A DNA stretch of 35,547 bases from JBATTK01 sp049670505 (GTDB lineage Bacteria > Bacteroidota > Bacteroidia > Flavobacteriales > Flavobacteriaceae). A program made the translations under genes and the position numbers. Below, piece after piece: positions 1 through 9,163 of the stretch. The stretch is taken from contig JBATTK010000186.1 in assembly GCA_049670505.1 (NCBI GenBank), forward strand, positions 1 through 35,547, written 5' to 3'. The notes under the pieces were generated by a model, which saw nothing but the letters and a program-made list of their open reading frames with translations, ran no database searches and was not told the origin of the DNA. Numbering within the stretch: position 1 is the first letter of the stretch; each line of letters opens with the position of its first letter.

Positions 1-1489
1 AAATAATACCATCCTTAATAGTATATTTTACCCCACCTACCCTTACTACTTCGTTATCCTCTGTCAATTTTATGGCACCTGTACCATAAAGTACTTTAAG
101 GTTCTTCAACGGATTTTCTTCTACTACGACAAAGTCGGCCAACTTGCCAATAGCCACAGAACCCAATTGGTTATCCATACCCAAGGCTTCGGCCCCATTT
201 AAGGTCGCGGAGCGAACAACCTCCAAAGGATGGAAACCGGCTTCTCTAAGAAGCTCCAGTTCACGGATATAGGCAAAGCCGTACAATTGAAAGATAAAGC
301 CCGAATCCGAGCCTGTAGTCACCCTACCACCTTTGTTCTTGTAGGCATTGATAAAGGTCATCCATAAGTTGAAATTTTCGCGCCATGCCACCTCTTGCTC
401 CGTACCCCAATCATGCCAATAGGAACCGTGCGATATTTTACTGGGCTGATAGAAATCCCACAGTGAGGGCAAAGTATATTCCTCGTGCCATTCTGCCCTA
501 CGTGCGCGTTGTAGATCGCGGCTGGCCTCATAAATATTGAAGGTAGGATCCAAGGTAAAATCCAAGGCCAATAATTCATCCATTACCTTGTTCCAATGCT
601 CGGAATAGGGCGGGGCGGCTTGCGCCCATAGTTTTCCGGCATTTTCAAAACGATGTTGTTCATTTTGGTAGTTGTAATCCAAGGGGTAGTGCTGTACGGT
701 CTTATCCTCGAACAAAGCCTCCGGCAGCCCGTACCAATGCTCCATACTGGTAAGTCCGGCCCTTGCGGAATGCAAAACGTTCCAACGCGCAACACTCAAC
801 TGTGCATGGTGACAGGCAGAACCCAAACCTAATTTTTTGTTTTCGTCCAGGGCGGCGGCCATAATCTCCGGTTCGGCACCAAAAAATTTAATGCCGTCCG
901 CACCTTTTTTGGCGTTGGCACGCACCCATTCCCTTGCCTGTTCCGGCGTAGAAATGGGAATATCGTTCAGAGGATTGAAAGTTTTACTCGTCTGCCCAAA
1001 ACCGGTGTAGGCAAAAATACGGGGCGCCACAATTTCATTCTTGGCACTTTTTCGTTTGAGGTCCATGGTAAAATCTACCCCACGGCCACTAGGTTCTCTA
1101 ACGGTAGTGACCCCATGTCCCATCCATAGTTTAAAAACATAGTCGGGTTCCGCACCTTGGGCGGTACCGCCAATATGGCCGTGCATATCTATAAAACCGG
1201 GCAGTAGGTACATACCGCTACAGTTCAGTTCCTTTCCTCCTTGTTCTAGTCTTGGGCGTTTGGATTCATCGATGGCAACCCCCGGATAGCCCACTACTTG
1301 TATTTTTTTTATGATATTGTTTTCAACTACAATATCTATGGGTCCCTGTGGAGGGGCTCCATTACCATTGATCAAGGTTACGCCTCTGATAATGAGTTGG
1401 GTATGCGGACCGTCACCTTCGGCGGATTGAGATTGAAGCATACCTATGGTGAATAAGGTCCATAGAAGAAGAATCGTGAATTTTTTCAT
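1..1489 (-). CDS. Secreted amidohydrolase (imidazolonepropionase-like), C-terminus cut by window edge
   Basis: This is a metal-dependent hydrolase of the amidohydrolase superfamily, probably periplasmic or surface-exposed. It starts at ATG 1489 with a hydrophobic signal peptide (MKKFTILLLWTLF, then a likely cleavage after about residue 20), and the frame stays open to base 1, giving about 496 residues. Visible superfamily hallmarks are the metal-binding HxH in GFIDMHGHIGG (H103, H105), a candidate metal-bridging lysine in GADGIKFFG (near 201), histidines in SACHHAQ (near 226) and SMEHWYG (near 250), and the catalytic-type aspartate in GSDSG (near 390). The last visible part (NGAEALGMDNQLGSVAIGK, then ADFVVVE) is the usual C-terminal composite domain. 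The substrate cannot be told from sequence; relatives include Xaa-Pro dipeptidases and imidazolonepropionases. It lies downstream of the M14 peptidase on the same strand, separated by 141 bases containing a heptamer array, so the two may share a peptide-degradation role (inference). Confidence 0.9.
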   Translation of the reverse strand, partial: MKKFTILLLWTLFTIGMLQSQSAEGDGPHTQLIIRGVTLINGNGAPPQGPIDIVVENNIIKKIQVVGYPGVAIDESKRPRLEQGGKELNCSGMYLLPGFIDMHGHIGGTAQGAEPDYVFKLWMGHGVTTVREPSGRGVDFTMDLKRKSAKNEIVAPRIFAYTGFGQTSKTFNPLNDIPISTPEQAREWVRANAKKGADGIKFFGAEPEIMAAALDENKKLGLGSACHHAQLSVARWNVLHSARAGLTSMEHWYGLPEALFEDKTVQHYPLDYNYQNEQHRFENAGKLWAQAAPPYSEHWNKVMDELLALDFTLDPTFNIYEASRDLQRARRAEWHEEYTLPSLWDFYQPSKISHGSYWHDWGTEQEVAWRENFNLWMTFINAYKNKGGRVTTGSDSGFIFQLYGFAYIRELELLREAGFHPLEVVRSATLNGAEALGMDNQLGSVAIGKLADFVVVEENPLKNLKVLYGTGAIKLTEDNEVVRVGGVKYTIKDGII

Positions 1490-1494
1490 AGGAT

Positions 1495-1502
1495 AAAATT
1501 TA
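1495..1502 (-). promoter_or_regulatory. Candidate -7 element (TAAATTTT) of the amidohydrolase
   Basis: The minus strand reads TAAATTTT five bases before the ATG, close to the Bacteroidota TAnnTTTG box. No TTTG -33 element is visible at the expected 19-21 base spacing. If used, the transcript would begin essentially at the start codon. Confidence 0.25.
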
Positions 1503-1536
1503 AACAGGCTCTAAGCGATTGGTTTTTTTATTTTTT

Positions 1537-1626
1537 AGCATCCAGCATCCAGCATCCAGCATCCAGCATCCAGCATCCAGCATCCAGCATCCAGCATCCA
1601 GCATCCAGCATCCAGCATCCAGCATC
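1537..1626. repeat. Tandem heptanucleotide array, 12 full copies plus 6 bases
   Basis: The unit AGCATCC (GGATGCT on the minus strand) is repeated 12 times without a mismatch from 1537 to 1620, followed by six bases of a thirteenth copy. It begins four bases after the stop codon of the M14 peptidase gene and ends 47 bases before the amidohydrolase ATG, both genes reading leftward. Because 7 is not a multiple of 3, all three minus frames encode the same 7-residue cycle with no stop inside the array. The unit has no self-complementary half, so no hairpin is expected. Perfect identity points to recent slippage and a copy number that varies between isolates (inference). Confidence 0.97.
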
Positions 1627-1630
1627 TTTT

Positions 1631-4147
1631 TCAATCGGGTACATTGATTTTATCGCCCAAAAACAGGGCATTCAAAAATAAACGGTTTGTGCCGTACCAT
1701 GAGCCCCTAAAATTTGGATTGTCCGCAAACAGGATTGCTCTTCCTTTGCCTACTTTGCTCACCAGCAGGGAAGCGGATTTTTTTAGATAATCGGTCTTGT
1801 TTTTATCGGTGATAAAACCATCGATCAAGGCCTGGGAAGAATATTTGGCTACCGTAGCATATGCATTCTTACTAGGCGACAACCAAACGGTATTGTTCTT
1901 GTATACCGGAATGCTGGCATCATGATAACCAAAGCCCAGTGGATGGGTAACATCCAAATCCGCCCTTAAAATAATTCCGCCCACACTTTCCTTTCCAATA
2001 TTTTCTCCGGCATCTACATAGGGTTTCCTGACGGTCAACTTGGTAGAATCCTCTTCCACTTTTATTAATTTTTCCGTTACCAATTTCTTTTCTATGGCCC
2101 ATTTGGACGCGGTACCTATAGTGATAAGTGTATTGCCTTTACTGACCCAATCCTTTATTTTTTCTTGTTGTTTTTCGGTAAGCGCGTACCGACCGGAAAT
2201 CATAACCAAGATATTGTACTTATCCATATTTGCTTCCTTAAAGTTTCTAAGCGGTATCTTGGTAATCGGCATGTGCATTCTGGTATCCAACAAATGCCAC
2301 ACTTCCCCCGCTTCATAGGAACGCGTTCCTGTACCGATCAGCATGGCGGCCTTGGGTTTTTTAAGGGGTCTTACAAAACGGCTCCCTAAATCTATTCCTT
2401 TAGCACTATAGCCAGAATTTAAGGCATACATTGGTACCTGATACTTTTGCTGTGATTTCTGGATCAGTTGATAAACTACTTCGGAACTTTTCTTCTGGAG
2501 ACTTACGGGAACGACCAAGGAGCCATAATTTATGTTTTTTGTTCCCGAAGCAGTTTTAATGCTGAAAGGCTTAAAAGTGGACGATAGGACCAATCCCTTG
2601 GATTGTAGCTCATAAAGAACGGCAGGGGCATTATAATCGTCCCAATCTATAATGTAGGCGTAGTCGGATTTTTGTACAGGAGATATGTTCACTAGATTAT
2701 CCGTACGCTCAATTTTTTCACCTCTATTAAAACGTGTAATTGGTCTATACTTCATATTATAAAAGTTTGCAACGGACCAGGCCGAGGCGTCATAATATAC
2801 ACTATCCTGATATCTTGTATACGTTTCGAACATGGTCTGCACCATACGATATTGTGGTTGGGAAGTAGGGACTACATAGGATTTATCTCCAGATTTGTAG
2901 ACATCTATTTTATGCAATAACAGTTTGTCAATAAAAGCTTTTACACGATTTTGATCATAAGGGTCACCAAATCTGTAGCCTTTCGTTCTACTTATTGCTG
3001 AATTGAGCAAGGCACTTTTAAAAAAATCTTGTTGGTACTTTCGCATATAGGCCTTATTTTCTACAGCAGCTTTTACCGTGGTAATGCTAGAGGTGTATTG
3101 ATTGCGGATGGTAAAGGGGAAGGTAATTTCCCCAAAAGCAGTGGTCTGTTTGTGTCCTCTGGAACTGGCCTGTTCAAATAAAAGACCTAGCCCTCCCTGC
3201 AGGTCCGGGTAGGAAGAACCGTAGCCCGGATAGGTACCGTCAAACACCTCTTTGGTAAAATAAAAAGATCCGATACTATCCAATGCCTCTGCAAAATAGT
3301 TGCCAAAAAGATTGTTGAGGTCCTCGTAATTCTCTTTGGGCATTATGGGATTTAAGGAACCATTGGTTTTCATAGGTTCAAAAAAATAAGTGCTATTTGT
3401 CCCCATTTCATGGAAATCTGTCACTACATTGGGGTACCATTGGTGAAACCATGTCAATTTTCCCCTGCTTTCGGGATTGATACCCAACAGCCAATCCCGG
3501 TTAAGGTCAAACCAATAATGATTGGTACGCCCTCCTGGCCAATATTCATTATGTTCCGCATCTTGGGGATCGGCAACCAAGGGATTGCCCTGATAGGTAT
3601 TGGCCCACTGCGTATGACGGTCCCTACCATCTGGATTTATGGTGGGATCAACAAAAATCACCGCGTTTTTAAGATACTTTAGAATTTCTGGATTGTTGGA
3701 AGCGGCAAAGGTATAAGCGGTTAACAAAGCTGCTTCCGAACTGGAAGGTTCATTGCCGTGTACATTATAGGCCAAGTTGATGAAAATGGGAACTTCTACA
3801 TAATTAGAAACACTTTTAGCAGGATCAGTAAAAGCCAAATGCTGTTGCCTAATGGATTCCAAATTGGACAGATGCTCAGGTGCGGTTATGGTGAGTATCA
3901 CTAACTTTCTTCCCTCATGGGTTTTCCCATACTGAGATATAGAGGCCCGGTCGGACGTTTCGGCCAACTTTTCCAAATAGGCCACGATCAAATCGTGCCG
4001 GGTATGGTGTTCCCCTATCCCATAGCCCAAAAATTGTTCGGGAGATGGGATATCTTCATTAAACGGATGGAATTTTTTTAAAAAGTAATCTTGACCGTAA
4101 AGCGTGGAGCCACAAAACAGTATTAGCAAGAGTAGTTTCTTGAGCAT
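1631..4147 (-). CDS. Secreted M14 family zinc carboxypeptidase with C-terminal GATase1-like domain
   Basis: This is an 838-residue exported metallopeptidase expected to remove C-terminal residues or cut peptides outside the cytoplasm. A signal peptide (MLKKLLLLILFCGSTLYGQ) is followed by a peptidase_M14 domain (about 45-370). The zinc ligands are visible as H130-x-x-E133 in YNVHGNEPSSSE and H246 in VTDFHEMGTN; substrate binding is by the NPDGR motif (171-175), and the catalytic glutamate is E325 in GLLFEQASS. After a linker, residues about 595-700 (AAMLIGTG onward, with NILVMISGRYALT) resemble a class I glutamine amidotransferase-like fold, the usual architecture of large Bacteroidota M14 proteins. 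The amidotransferase-like part is probably structural or substrate-binding. It starts at ATG 4147, where the minus strand has a weak TATATTTA box upstream. It is followed immediately by the heptamer array and then the amidohydrolase on the same strand. Confidence 0.92.
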   Translation of the reverse strand: MLKKLLLLILFCGSTLYGQDYFLKKFHPFNEDIPSPEQFLGYGIGEHHTRHDLIVAYLEKLAETSDRASISQYGKTHEGRKLVILTITAPEHLSNLESIRQQHLAFTDPAKSVSNYVEVPIFINLAYNVHGNEPSSSEAALLTAYTFAASNNPEILKYLKNAVIFVDPTINPDGRDRHTQWANTYQGNPLVADPQDAEHNEYWPGGRTNHYWFDLNRDWLLGINPESRGKLTWFHQWYPNVVTDFHEMGTNSTYFFEPMKTNGSLNPIMPKENYEDLNNLFGNYFAEALDSIGSFYFTKEVFDGTYPGYGSSYPDLQGGLGLLFEQASSRGHKQTTAFGEITFPFTIRNQYTSSITTVKAAVENKAYMRKYQQDFFKSALLNSAISRTKGYRFGDPYDQNRVKAFIDKLLLHKIDVYKSGDKSYVVPTSQPQYRMVQTMFETYTRYQDSVYYDASAWSVANFYNMKYRPITRFNRGEKIERTDNLVNISPVQKSDYAYIIDWDDYNAPAVLYELQSKGLVLSSTFKPFSIKTASGTKNINYGSLVVPVSLQKKSSEVVYQLIQKSQQKYQVPMYALNSGYSAKGIDLGSRFVRPLKKPKAAMLIGTGTRSYEAGEVWHLLDTRMHMPITKIPLRNFKEANMDKYNILVMISGRYALTEKQQEKIKDWVSKGNTLITIGTASKWAIEKKLVTEKLIKVEEDSTKLTVRKPYVDAGENIGKESVGGIILRADLDVTHPLGFGYHDASIPVYKNNTVWLSPSKNAYATVAKYSSQALIDGFITDKNKTDYLKKSASLLVSKVGKGRAILFADNPNFRGSWYGTNRLFLNALFLGDKINVPD

Positions 4148-4239
4148 CGGAAAGTTTTTAAAATTAGTCGCTTAAATATAGGAATAATATGCCTAAATCG
4201 AGGGGGTATAAGGGAAAGGATCTATACCTATCCAATTTC

Positions 4240-5460
4240 CTAAGCAACGGACTGAAACCGCTGTCCGATTTCTTGGAATCTAATGATATAATTGGTTCCT
4301 TTTTTAGTGGAATCCCGGGTAATGGAACCTTTGAGTTGTCTTGCCAAGTTGTGGATCAATTTTAAACCAAGGGATTTGGTATTTTTAAAGTTGATCTGAT
4401 CCGAAAACCCGATACCGTTATCCCCTATACTCAATACATAATCCTTTGTATCTTCTTTTTTAAGGGAAATGGATATCTCCCCTTCATTATCATCTTTTAT
4501 TCCATATTTTAGGGCATTTGTAATGGTTTCATTGATCAACAGGCCCAGGGGTATGGCGGTATCTATTCCTAACTTGATATCAGGTATGTCTATGGTTAAT
4601 TTTATGTTGTTTTTTGCGCCTTTTACCGAACGCACCAAATACTCGCTTAAATCCTGTACATAGGATTTGTATTCTATTTTGGCAAGATCCTCGCGCATGT
4701 ACAACATTTCGTGGACCATTGCCATGGATATCACTCTATTTTGACTACTCTTGATAAGGTTCTTGACTTTTTCGTCGGAGATGCCCCTACATTGAAGACT
4801 TAACAAGCTTGAAACGGTTTGTAAATTGTTTTTAACCCTATGGTGCACTTCTTTAAGCAAGGTTTCTTTTTCCTTGATTCTATTTTCGATTTCTGCTTTG
4901 GACTTATAAAGATTATGATGTGCCTTTAGCAGGTTTTTACCAAAAACCCCTCCTAAAAGATATACGGAAAATAAAATACTGAAAAAAGCGAACAAATCTT
5001 TTGATCCCGTAGGCACTACATTCGTTGTAAAGCTGAACTCGGTAACACTTTGGGAATAGATCAATACAACGATCAGTAAATTCAAGTTCAGATAAACCTT
5101 ACCATAGACCCGTGTAGTTACATAACCTGCAAAGACAATTAATGCCAGCACAAAAATAAATGGACTGTTGATGCCTCCGCTATACAAAGTGATGACCGTA
5201 GCTCCTGTAAGGGTCATGATGGAGGTAATGTTGTAGGTAAGGGTGAGGTTCTCATGTTTTCTGTACAGATAGGTATTGATAAGGTTCAAAATTCCAAAAC
5301 TCAGAAAAATGTAGGGTATCACCTCCTTGATGTTCAAGAGAAAAAAACAAAGAATAAAAAAAAGTAACGAGAAAACGGAACTAAAGTAGTTGACCTTAAG
5401 GACTAAACGGACTTTATCCCTTATTCTTTCCGGGTTTTGATCTCTGGTTGGTTTTTGCAT
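4240..5460 (-). CDS. Membrane sensor histidine kinase (HisKA_2 family)
   Basis: A 406-residue sensor kinase. Residues about 25-180 hold roughly six hydrophobic segments with no large extracytoplasmic loop, so the stimulus is probably sensed within or near the membrane. A short coiled linker (KSKAEIENRIKEKETLL) leads to a HisKA_2 dimerisation domain with the phospho-acceptor in EVHHRVKNNLQ (H207, the second His, by family alignment). The HATPase domain shows the N-box LLINETITNALKYG (N310, N315) and the G1 box IGDNGIGF (D347). No response regulator is encoded nearby, so this is an orphan kinase. The ATG at 5460 is used; a stop-bounded open frame with a transmembrane-like segment overlaps this start in another frame (see 5414-5557). 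The gene lies downstream of the secA terminator at 5578-5611, so it needs its own promoter, which I cannot place. Confidence 0.9.
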   Translation of the reverse strand: MQKPTRDQNPERIRDKVRLVLKVNYFSSVFSLLFFILCFFLLNIKEVIPYIFLSFGILNLINTYLYRKHENLTLTYNITSIMTLTGATVITLYSGGINSPFIFVLALIVFAGYVTTRVYGKVYLNLNLLIVVLIYSQSVTEFSFTTNVVPTGSKDLFAFFSILFSVYLLGGVFGKNLLKAHHNLYKSKAEIENRIKEKETLLKEVHHRVKNNLQTVSSLLSLQCRGISDEKVKNLIKSSQNRVISMAMVHEMLYMREDLAKIEYKSYVQDLSEYLVRSVKGAKNNIKLTIDIPDIKLGIDTAIPLGLLINETITNALKYGIKDDNEGEISISLKKEDTKDYVLSIGDNGIGFSDQINFKNTKSLGLKLIHNLARQLKGSITRDSTKKGTNYIIRFQEIGQRFQSVA

Positions 5461-5557
5461 CGTGTAGATGTTTAGGTTCCTTATAAATACTTAAAATTAG
5501 TCCGAGAATTAAGGCAATTCCTAATAAAATAAGTATAAATACATGATGTAAAGCTAA
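5414..5557 (-). pseudogene. Open frame for a one-helix membrane peptide without a start codon
   Basis: Between in-frame stops at 5558-5560 and 5414-5416 the minus strand encodes 47 codons: a hydrophobic run FILILLGIALILGLILSIY followed by a charged Lys/Asn-rich tail ending KPGKNKG. This is the composition of many real flavobacterial single-pass peptides. No ATG, GTG or TTG lies in frame; an ATG one base out of frame (within ATCATGTATTT) stops after seven codons, so one inserted base would restore a normal start. The tail overlaps the first 15 codons of the histidine kinase in a different frame. It could be a decayed gene, a sequencing indel, an ORF starting at a rare codon, or chance in AT-rich DNA. 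Confidence 0.3.
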
Positions 5558-5577
5558 TTATGTTTTGGCATATAATC

Positions 5578-5611
5578 AAAAAACGACAACCTTTTTGGTC
5601 GTCGTTTTTTT
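5578..5611 (-). terminator. Rho-independent terminator of secA
   Basis: An 8-bp stem (5584-5591 with 5597-5604) around a 5-base loop is flanked by A runs, giving a U tract on the minus transcript. The one imperfect pair is G-U in minus-strand RNA but A-C in plus-strand RNA, which fixes the orientation. It lies 27 bases after the secA stop. Confidence 0.85.
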
Positions 5612-5637
5612 GTTTTACAATTTATAACGCAACTATC

Positions 5638-8600
5638 TTAATCCTCTACCAATACCCATTCCCCTTTATTGATCAGGAGTTCGGCCTGTTTATACTTCAG
5701 GGTTTTGCTTTCGCCGGACATCACATTTTTGATAGTAACCCTATCATTTCTTCCTATTTTCGGTTTTTCCCGAACAATCGTTTCGGTCACCTGTGGTCTA
5801 CCTCCCTGATTTTGTCCTACAGCTCTACTTTGAGAGGCCAGTTCATCACTGTTCGGAATTTCTGCCTTACTGGTCCGTAAATTCTCTTTTGGCCTACGAA
5901 CGTTACGTGCCTCCTGTATTTCATTGGTATCGGCAGAAGGTAGCTCTCCTTTGAATAGAAAGGAAACCACCTCTTTGTTCACTTTTTCTATCATGGATTT
6001 GAAAAGTTCAAAGGCCTCGAACTTGTAGATTAGTAGCGGATCTTTTTGCTCATGGACGGCTAATTGAACAGATTGTTTTAACTCGTCCATTTTACGCAAG
6101 TGAGTTTTCCAAGAGTCGTCTATAATCGCTAAAGAGATATTTTTCTCAAAATCTGTCACCAACTGTTTACCATCACTTTCATAGGCATTCTTTAGGTCGG
6201 TTACTACGTTTAGGGATTTAATACCATCTGTGAAGGGCACCACGATACGCTCAAATTTATTGGCGTTATCCTCGTACACTTTTTTGATGATGGGAAATGC
6301 AGTGGCGGCACTGCGTTCCATTTTATTTTGATAGTATTCGTAAGCGGCGGAATATATTTTAGTTGCAATTTCCTGAACCCCAAGTTTTGCAAATTCATCC
6401 TCGGAAATAGGGGAGGTGATAGCGAAATATTTGATCAGTTCAAACTCAAAATTCTTGTAATCGCTGGCCGCTTTATTGGTGTCCGTGATAACTTCGCAGG
6501 TATCATAGATCATGTTGGCAATATCTACTTTGAGTCGTTCTCCTTGCAGGGCATGGCGCCTTCTTTTGTAGACTACTTCCCGTTGGGCGTTCATTACGTC
6601 ATCATACTCCAATAAACGTTTTCGTACGCCGAAGTTGTTTTCCTCTACTTTTTTCTGGGCACGTTCTATGGATTTGGTCATCATGGAATGTTGTATGACC
6701 TCACCTTCTTCCAGTCCCATTCTGTCCATCATTTTTGCCACCCTGTCCGAGCCGAACAAACGCATTAGGTTATCTTCCAAGGACACATAAAATTGGGAGC
6801 TTCCCGGATCTCCCTGACGCCCGGAACGACCTCTTAACTGACGGTCTACCCTTCTTGAATCATGTCTTTCGGTACCAATAATGGCAAGACCGCCTGCTTC
6901 TTTGACTTCGTCGGATAGTTTAATATCCGTACCACGACCGGCCATGTTGGTCGCTATGGTGACTACGCCCGCATTTCCGGCTTCGGCCACAATGTCAGCT
7001 TCTTTTTTGTGGAGCTTGGCGTTCAATACATTATGGGGTACCTTACGAATAGTAAGGGTTCTGGATAGGAGCTCCGAAATCTCAACGGAAGTCGTTCCTA
7101 TCAATACAGGTCTGCCCGCATGGGATAATTTAGTTACTTCCTCAATGACCGCATTGTATTTTTCACGTTTGGTTTTATAGATAAGATCATTCCTGTCATC
7201 CCTCGCAATGGGCCTATTGGTTGGAATTTCCATGACATCCAACTTATAGATTTCCCAAAATTCGCCCGCTTCCGTTATGGCGGTACCCGTCATCCCTGCT
7301 AATTTTTGGTACATTCTAAAGTAGTTCTGTAAAGTAACGGTAGCAAAAGTCTGCGTAAGGGCCTCGATCTTTACACTTTCTTTGGCTTCAATCGCCTGGT
7401 GGAGTCCGTCCGAGTAACGGCGACCGTCCATAATACGTCCGGTCTGCTCATCTACGATCATTACTTTATTATCCATGACCACATACTCCACATCTTTTTC
7501 AAACAATGTATAAGCTTTTAGCAATTGGCTCATGGTATGGATACGTTCACTTTTTACACCAAAATCCTTGAACAGCTCCTCTTTGAGTGCCGCTTCTTTT
7601 TCAATATCAAGATTTTGGTCTTCTATCTTGGCGATTTCACCACCAATATCGGGCATCACAAAAAAGTCCTTGTCCTGGTCTCCGGAGATATATTCTACTC
7701 CTTTGTCAGTAAGCTCTATCTGATTGTTTTTTTCATCAATGACAAACAATAGTTCCGCATCTACCTTGGGCATTTCGCGGTTGTTGTCCTGCATATAGAA
7801 ATTTTCGGTTTTTTGGAGTAACTGTTTTACGCCCTCCTCACTTAAAAACTTGATCAAGGCCTTGTTTTTGGGCAAACCTCTATGTACCCGAAGCAATAAA
7901 AATCCGCCCTCCTTGGTATCTCCCTCGGTTATCAGTTTCTTGGCTTCTGCCAATACACCAATAAGATATTGTCGTTGTTTTTGCACAATATCACTTACTT
8001 TGGGCTTTAGATCATTAAATTCATGGCGGTCTCCTTCAGGAACGGGGCCGGAAATAATCAAGGGGGTACGGGCGTCATCTACCAACACGGAATCTACTTC
8101 ATCTACAATGGCGTAGTGATGTGGCCGTTGTACCAGATCGTTCGGAGTATGCGCCATATTATCCCTTAAATAATCAAAGCCGAACTCATTATTGGTGCCG
8201 TAGGTAATATCCGCATTGTATGCTGCCCGTCTACCATCGGAATTAGGTTGGTGCTTATCTATACAATCTACGGAAAGTCCATGGAACTCAAAAATGGGGG
8301 CCATCCAAGCGCTGTCCCTTTTGGCCAGATAATCGTTAACCGTTACCAAATGGGCCCCATTTCCTGTAAGGGCATTGAGATACATGGGTAAGGTTGCGAC
8401 CAAAGTTTTTCCTTCCCCGGTCTGCATTTCCGCAATTTTTCCCTGATGTAAAGCAATACCGCCTATAAGCTGCACATCATAATGTACCATATCCCAGGTA
8501 ACTTCTTTACCGGCAGCGTCCCAAGAGTTTTTCCATATGGCATTATCAGCTTCCAAGCTAACATAATCTTTAGTGCCGGAAAGCAATCTGTCGAATTCCG

Positions 8601-9000
8601 AAGCGGTTACGGTCAGCGTTTCATTGGCGGCAAAACGTTTTGCCGTCTCCTTTACCACGGCAAAAGCCTCGGGAAGAATTTCGTTCAGGGTATCCTGAGA
8701 TATTTTATAGGCTTCTTCTTTTAACTTATCTATTTCGGCATAAATATCCTCGTTCCTATCGATGTCGGTAGAAGCTTTTACTTCTTCTTTTAGTTCATCG
8801 ATCTGGCCATTGATGGCCTTACAGTCCTCCTGTATCTTACTTTTGAACGCATGGGTCTTAAGACGTAATCCATCATTGTCCAAACTTTCTAATGCACTTT
8901 CAAAAGATCGTATCTGTTTGACCATCGGTTGTAGTTCCTTGACATCTTTTTTTGCCTTGTCCCCAACAAACGTCTTTATTACCGAATTTAAAAAACTCAT
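5638..9000 (-). CDS. secA: Preprotein translocase ATPase SecA
   Basis: This is the motor ATPase that pushes unfolded preproteins through SecYEG. At 1120 residues it has the long form usual in Bacteroidota. Visible motifs: Walker A MQTGEGKT (192-199), DEVDSVLVDDARTPLI (about 300-315) containing Walker B, the second helicase half with NMAGRGTDI (near 685) and QLRGRSGRQGDPGSS (near 723), and the helical scaffold with WKTHLRKMDELKQSV. Extra residues at about 55-100 and 325-440 account for the length over the ~900-residue E. coli protein. The C-terminus ends ELLINKGEWVLVED and has no CxCxSGKKxxxCH-type zinc-binding tail, so SecB or ribosome docking through that motif is not expected. ATG 9000 is used. 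A promoter candidate lies at 9074-9107 and a terminator at 5578-5611, so it is probably monocistronic. Confidence 0.98.
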   Translation of the reverse strand: MSFLNSVIKTFVGDKAKKDVKELQPMVKQIRSFESALESLDNDGLRLKTHAFKSKIQEDCKAINGQIDELKEEVKASTDIDRNEDIYAEIDKLKEEAYKISQDTLNEILPEAFAVVKETAKRFAANETLTVTASEFDRLLSGTKDYVSLEADNAIWKNSWDAAGKEVTWDMVHYDVQLIGGIALHQGKIAEMQTGEGKTLVATLPMYLNALTGNGAHLVTVNDYLAKRDSAWMAPIFEFHGLSVDCIDKHQPNSDGRRAAYNADITYGTNNEFGFDYLRDNMAHTPNDLVQRPHHYAIVDEVDSVLVDDARTPLIISGPVPEGDRHEFNDLKPKVSDIVQKQRQYLIGVLAEAKKLITEGDTKEGGFLLLRVHRGLPKNKALIKFLSEEGVKQLLQKTENFYMQDNNREMPKVDAELLFVIDEKNNQIELTDKGVEYISGDQDKDFFVMPDIGGEIAKIEDQNLDIEKEAALKEELFKDFGVKSERIHTMSQLLKAYTLFEKDVEYVVMDNKVMIVDEQTGRIMDGRRYSDGLHQAIEAKESVKIEALTQTFATVTLQNYFRMYQKLAGMTGTAITEAGEFWEIYKLDVMEIPTNRPIARDDRNDLIYKTKREKYNAVIEEVTKLSHAGRPVLIGTTSVEISELLSRTLTIRKVPHNVLNAKLHKKEADIVAEAGNAGVVTIATNMAGRGTDIKLSDEVKEAGGLAIIGTERHDSRRVDRQLRGRSGRQGDPGSSQFYVSLEDNLMRLFGSDRVAKMMDRMGLEEGEVIQHSMMTKSIERAQKKVEENNFGVRKRLLEYDDVMNAQREVVYKRRRHALQGERLKVDIANMIYDTCEVITDTNKAASDYKNFEFELIKYFAITSPISEDEFAKLGVQEIATKIYSAAYEYYQNKMERSAATAFPIIKKVYEDNANKFERIVVPFTDGIKSLNVVTDLKNAYESDGKQLVTDFEKNISLAIIDDSWKTHLRKMDELKQSVQLAVHEQKDPLLIYKFEAFELFKSMIEKVNKEVVSFLFKGELPSADTNEIQEARNVRRPKENLRTSKAEIPNSDELASQSRAVGQNQGGRPQVTETIVREKPKIGRNDRVTIKNVMSGESKTLKYKQAELLINKGEWVLVED

Positions 9001-9073
9001 ACCTATGTTTTTAGTGTAGTACTGCCAGAACCATGGATTACGGCAGCCTTATCATATTTTATGGATGCAATAC

Positions 9074-9107
9074 CGAAGTATATTGCAATGAATGTTCTTT
9101 AGCAAAA
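9074..9107 (-). promoter_or_regulatory. Candidate secA promoter
   Basis: The minus strand carries TTTTG at 9107-9103, then 20 bases, then TATACTTCG at 9082-9074, a near match to TTTG-N19-21-TAnnTTTG. It would give a leader of about 70 bases. The -7 box has two mismatches. Confidence 0.45.
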
Positions 9108-9163
9108 GGCATTCCAAGTTGATTATCTATGTGGAATCCCCTAGACAACTGTCAAAATTACAT

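Noticed and set aside
1537..1626. CRISPR-like array
   Set aside because: Seven-base units with no spacers are a simple tandem repeat, not a CRISPR, and there are no cas genes.
5560..5880. 106-codon plus-strand frame over the secA terminator and 3' end
   Set aside because: Antisense to the conserved SecA C-terminus and to the terminator; no independent support.
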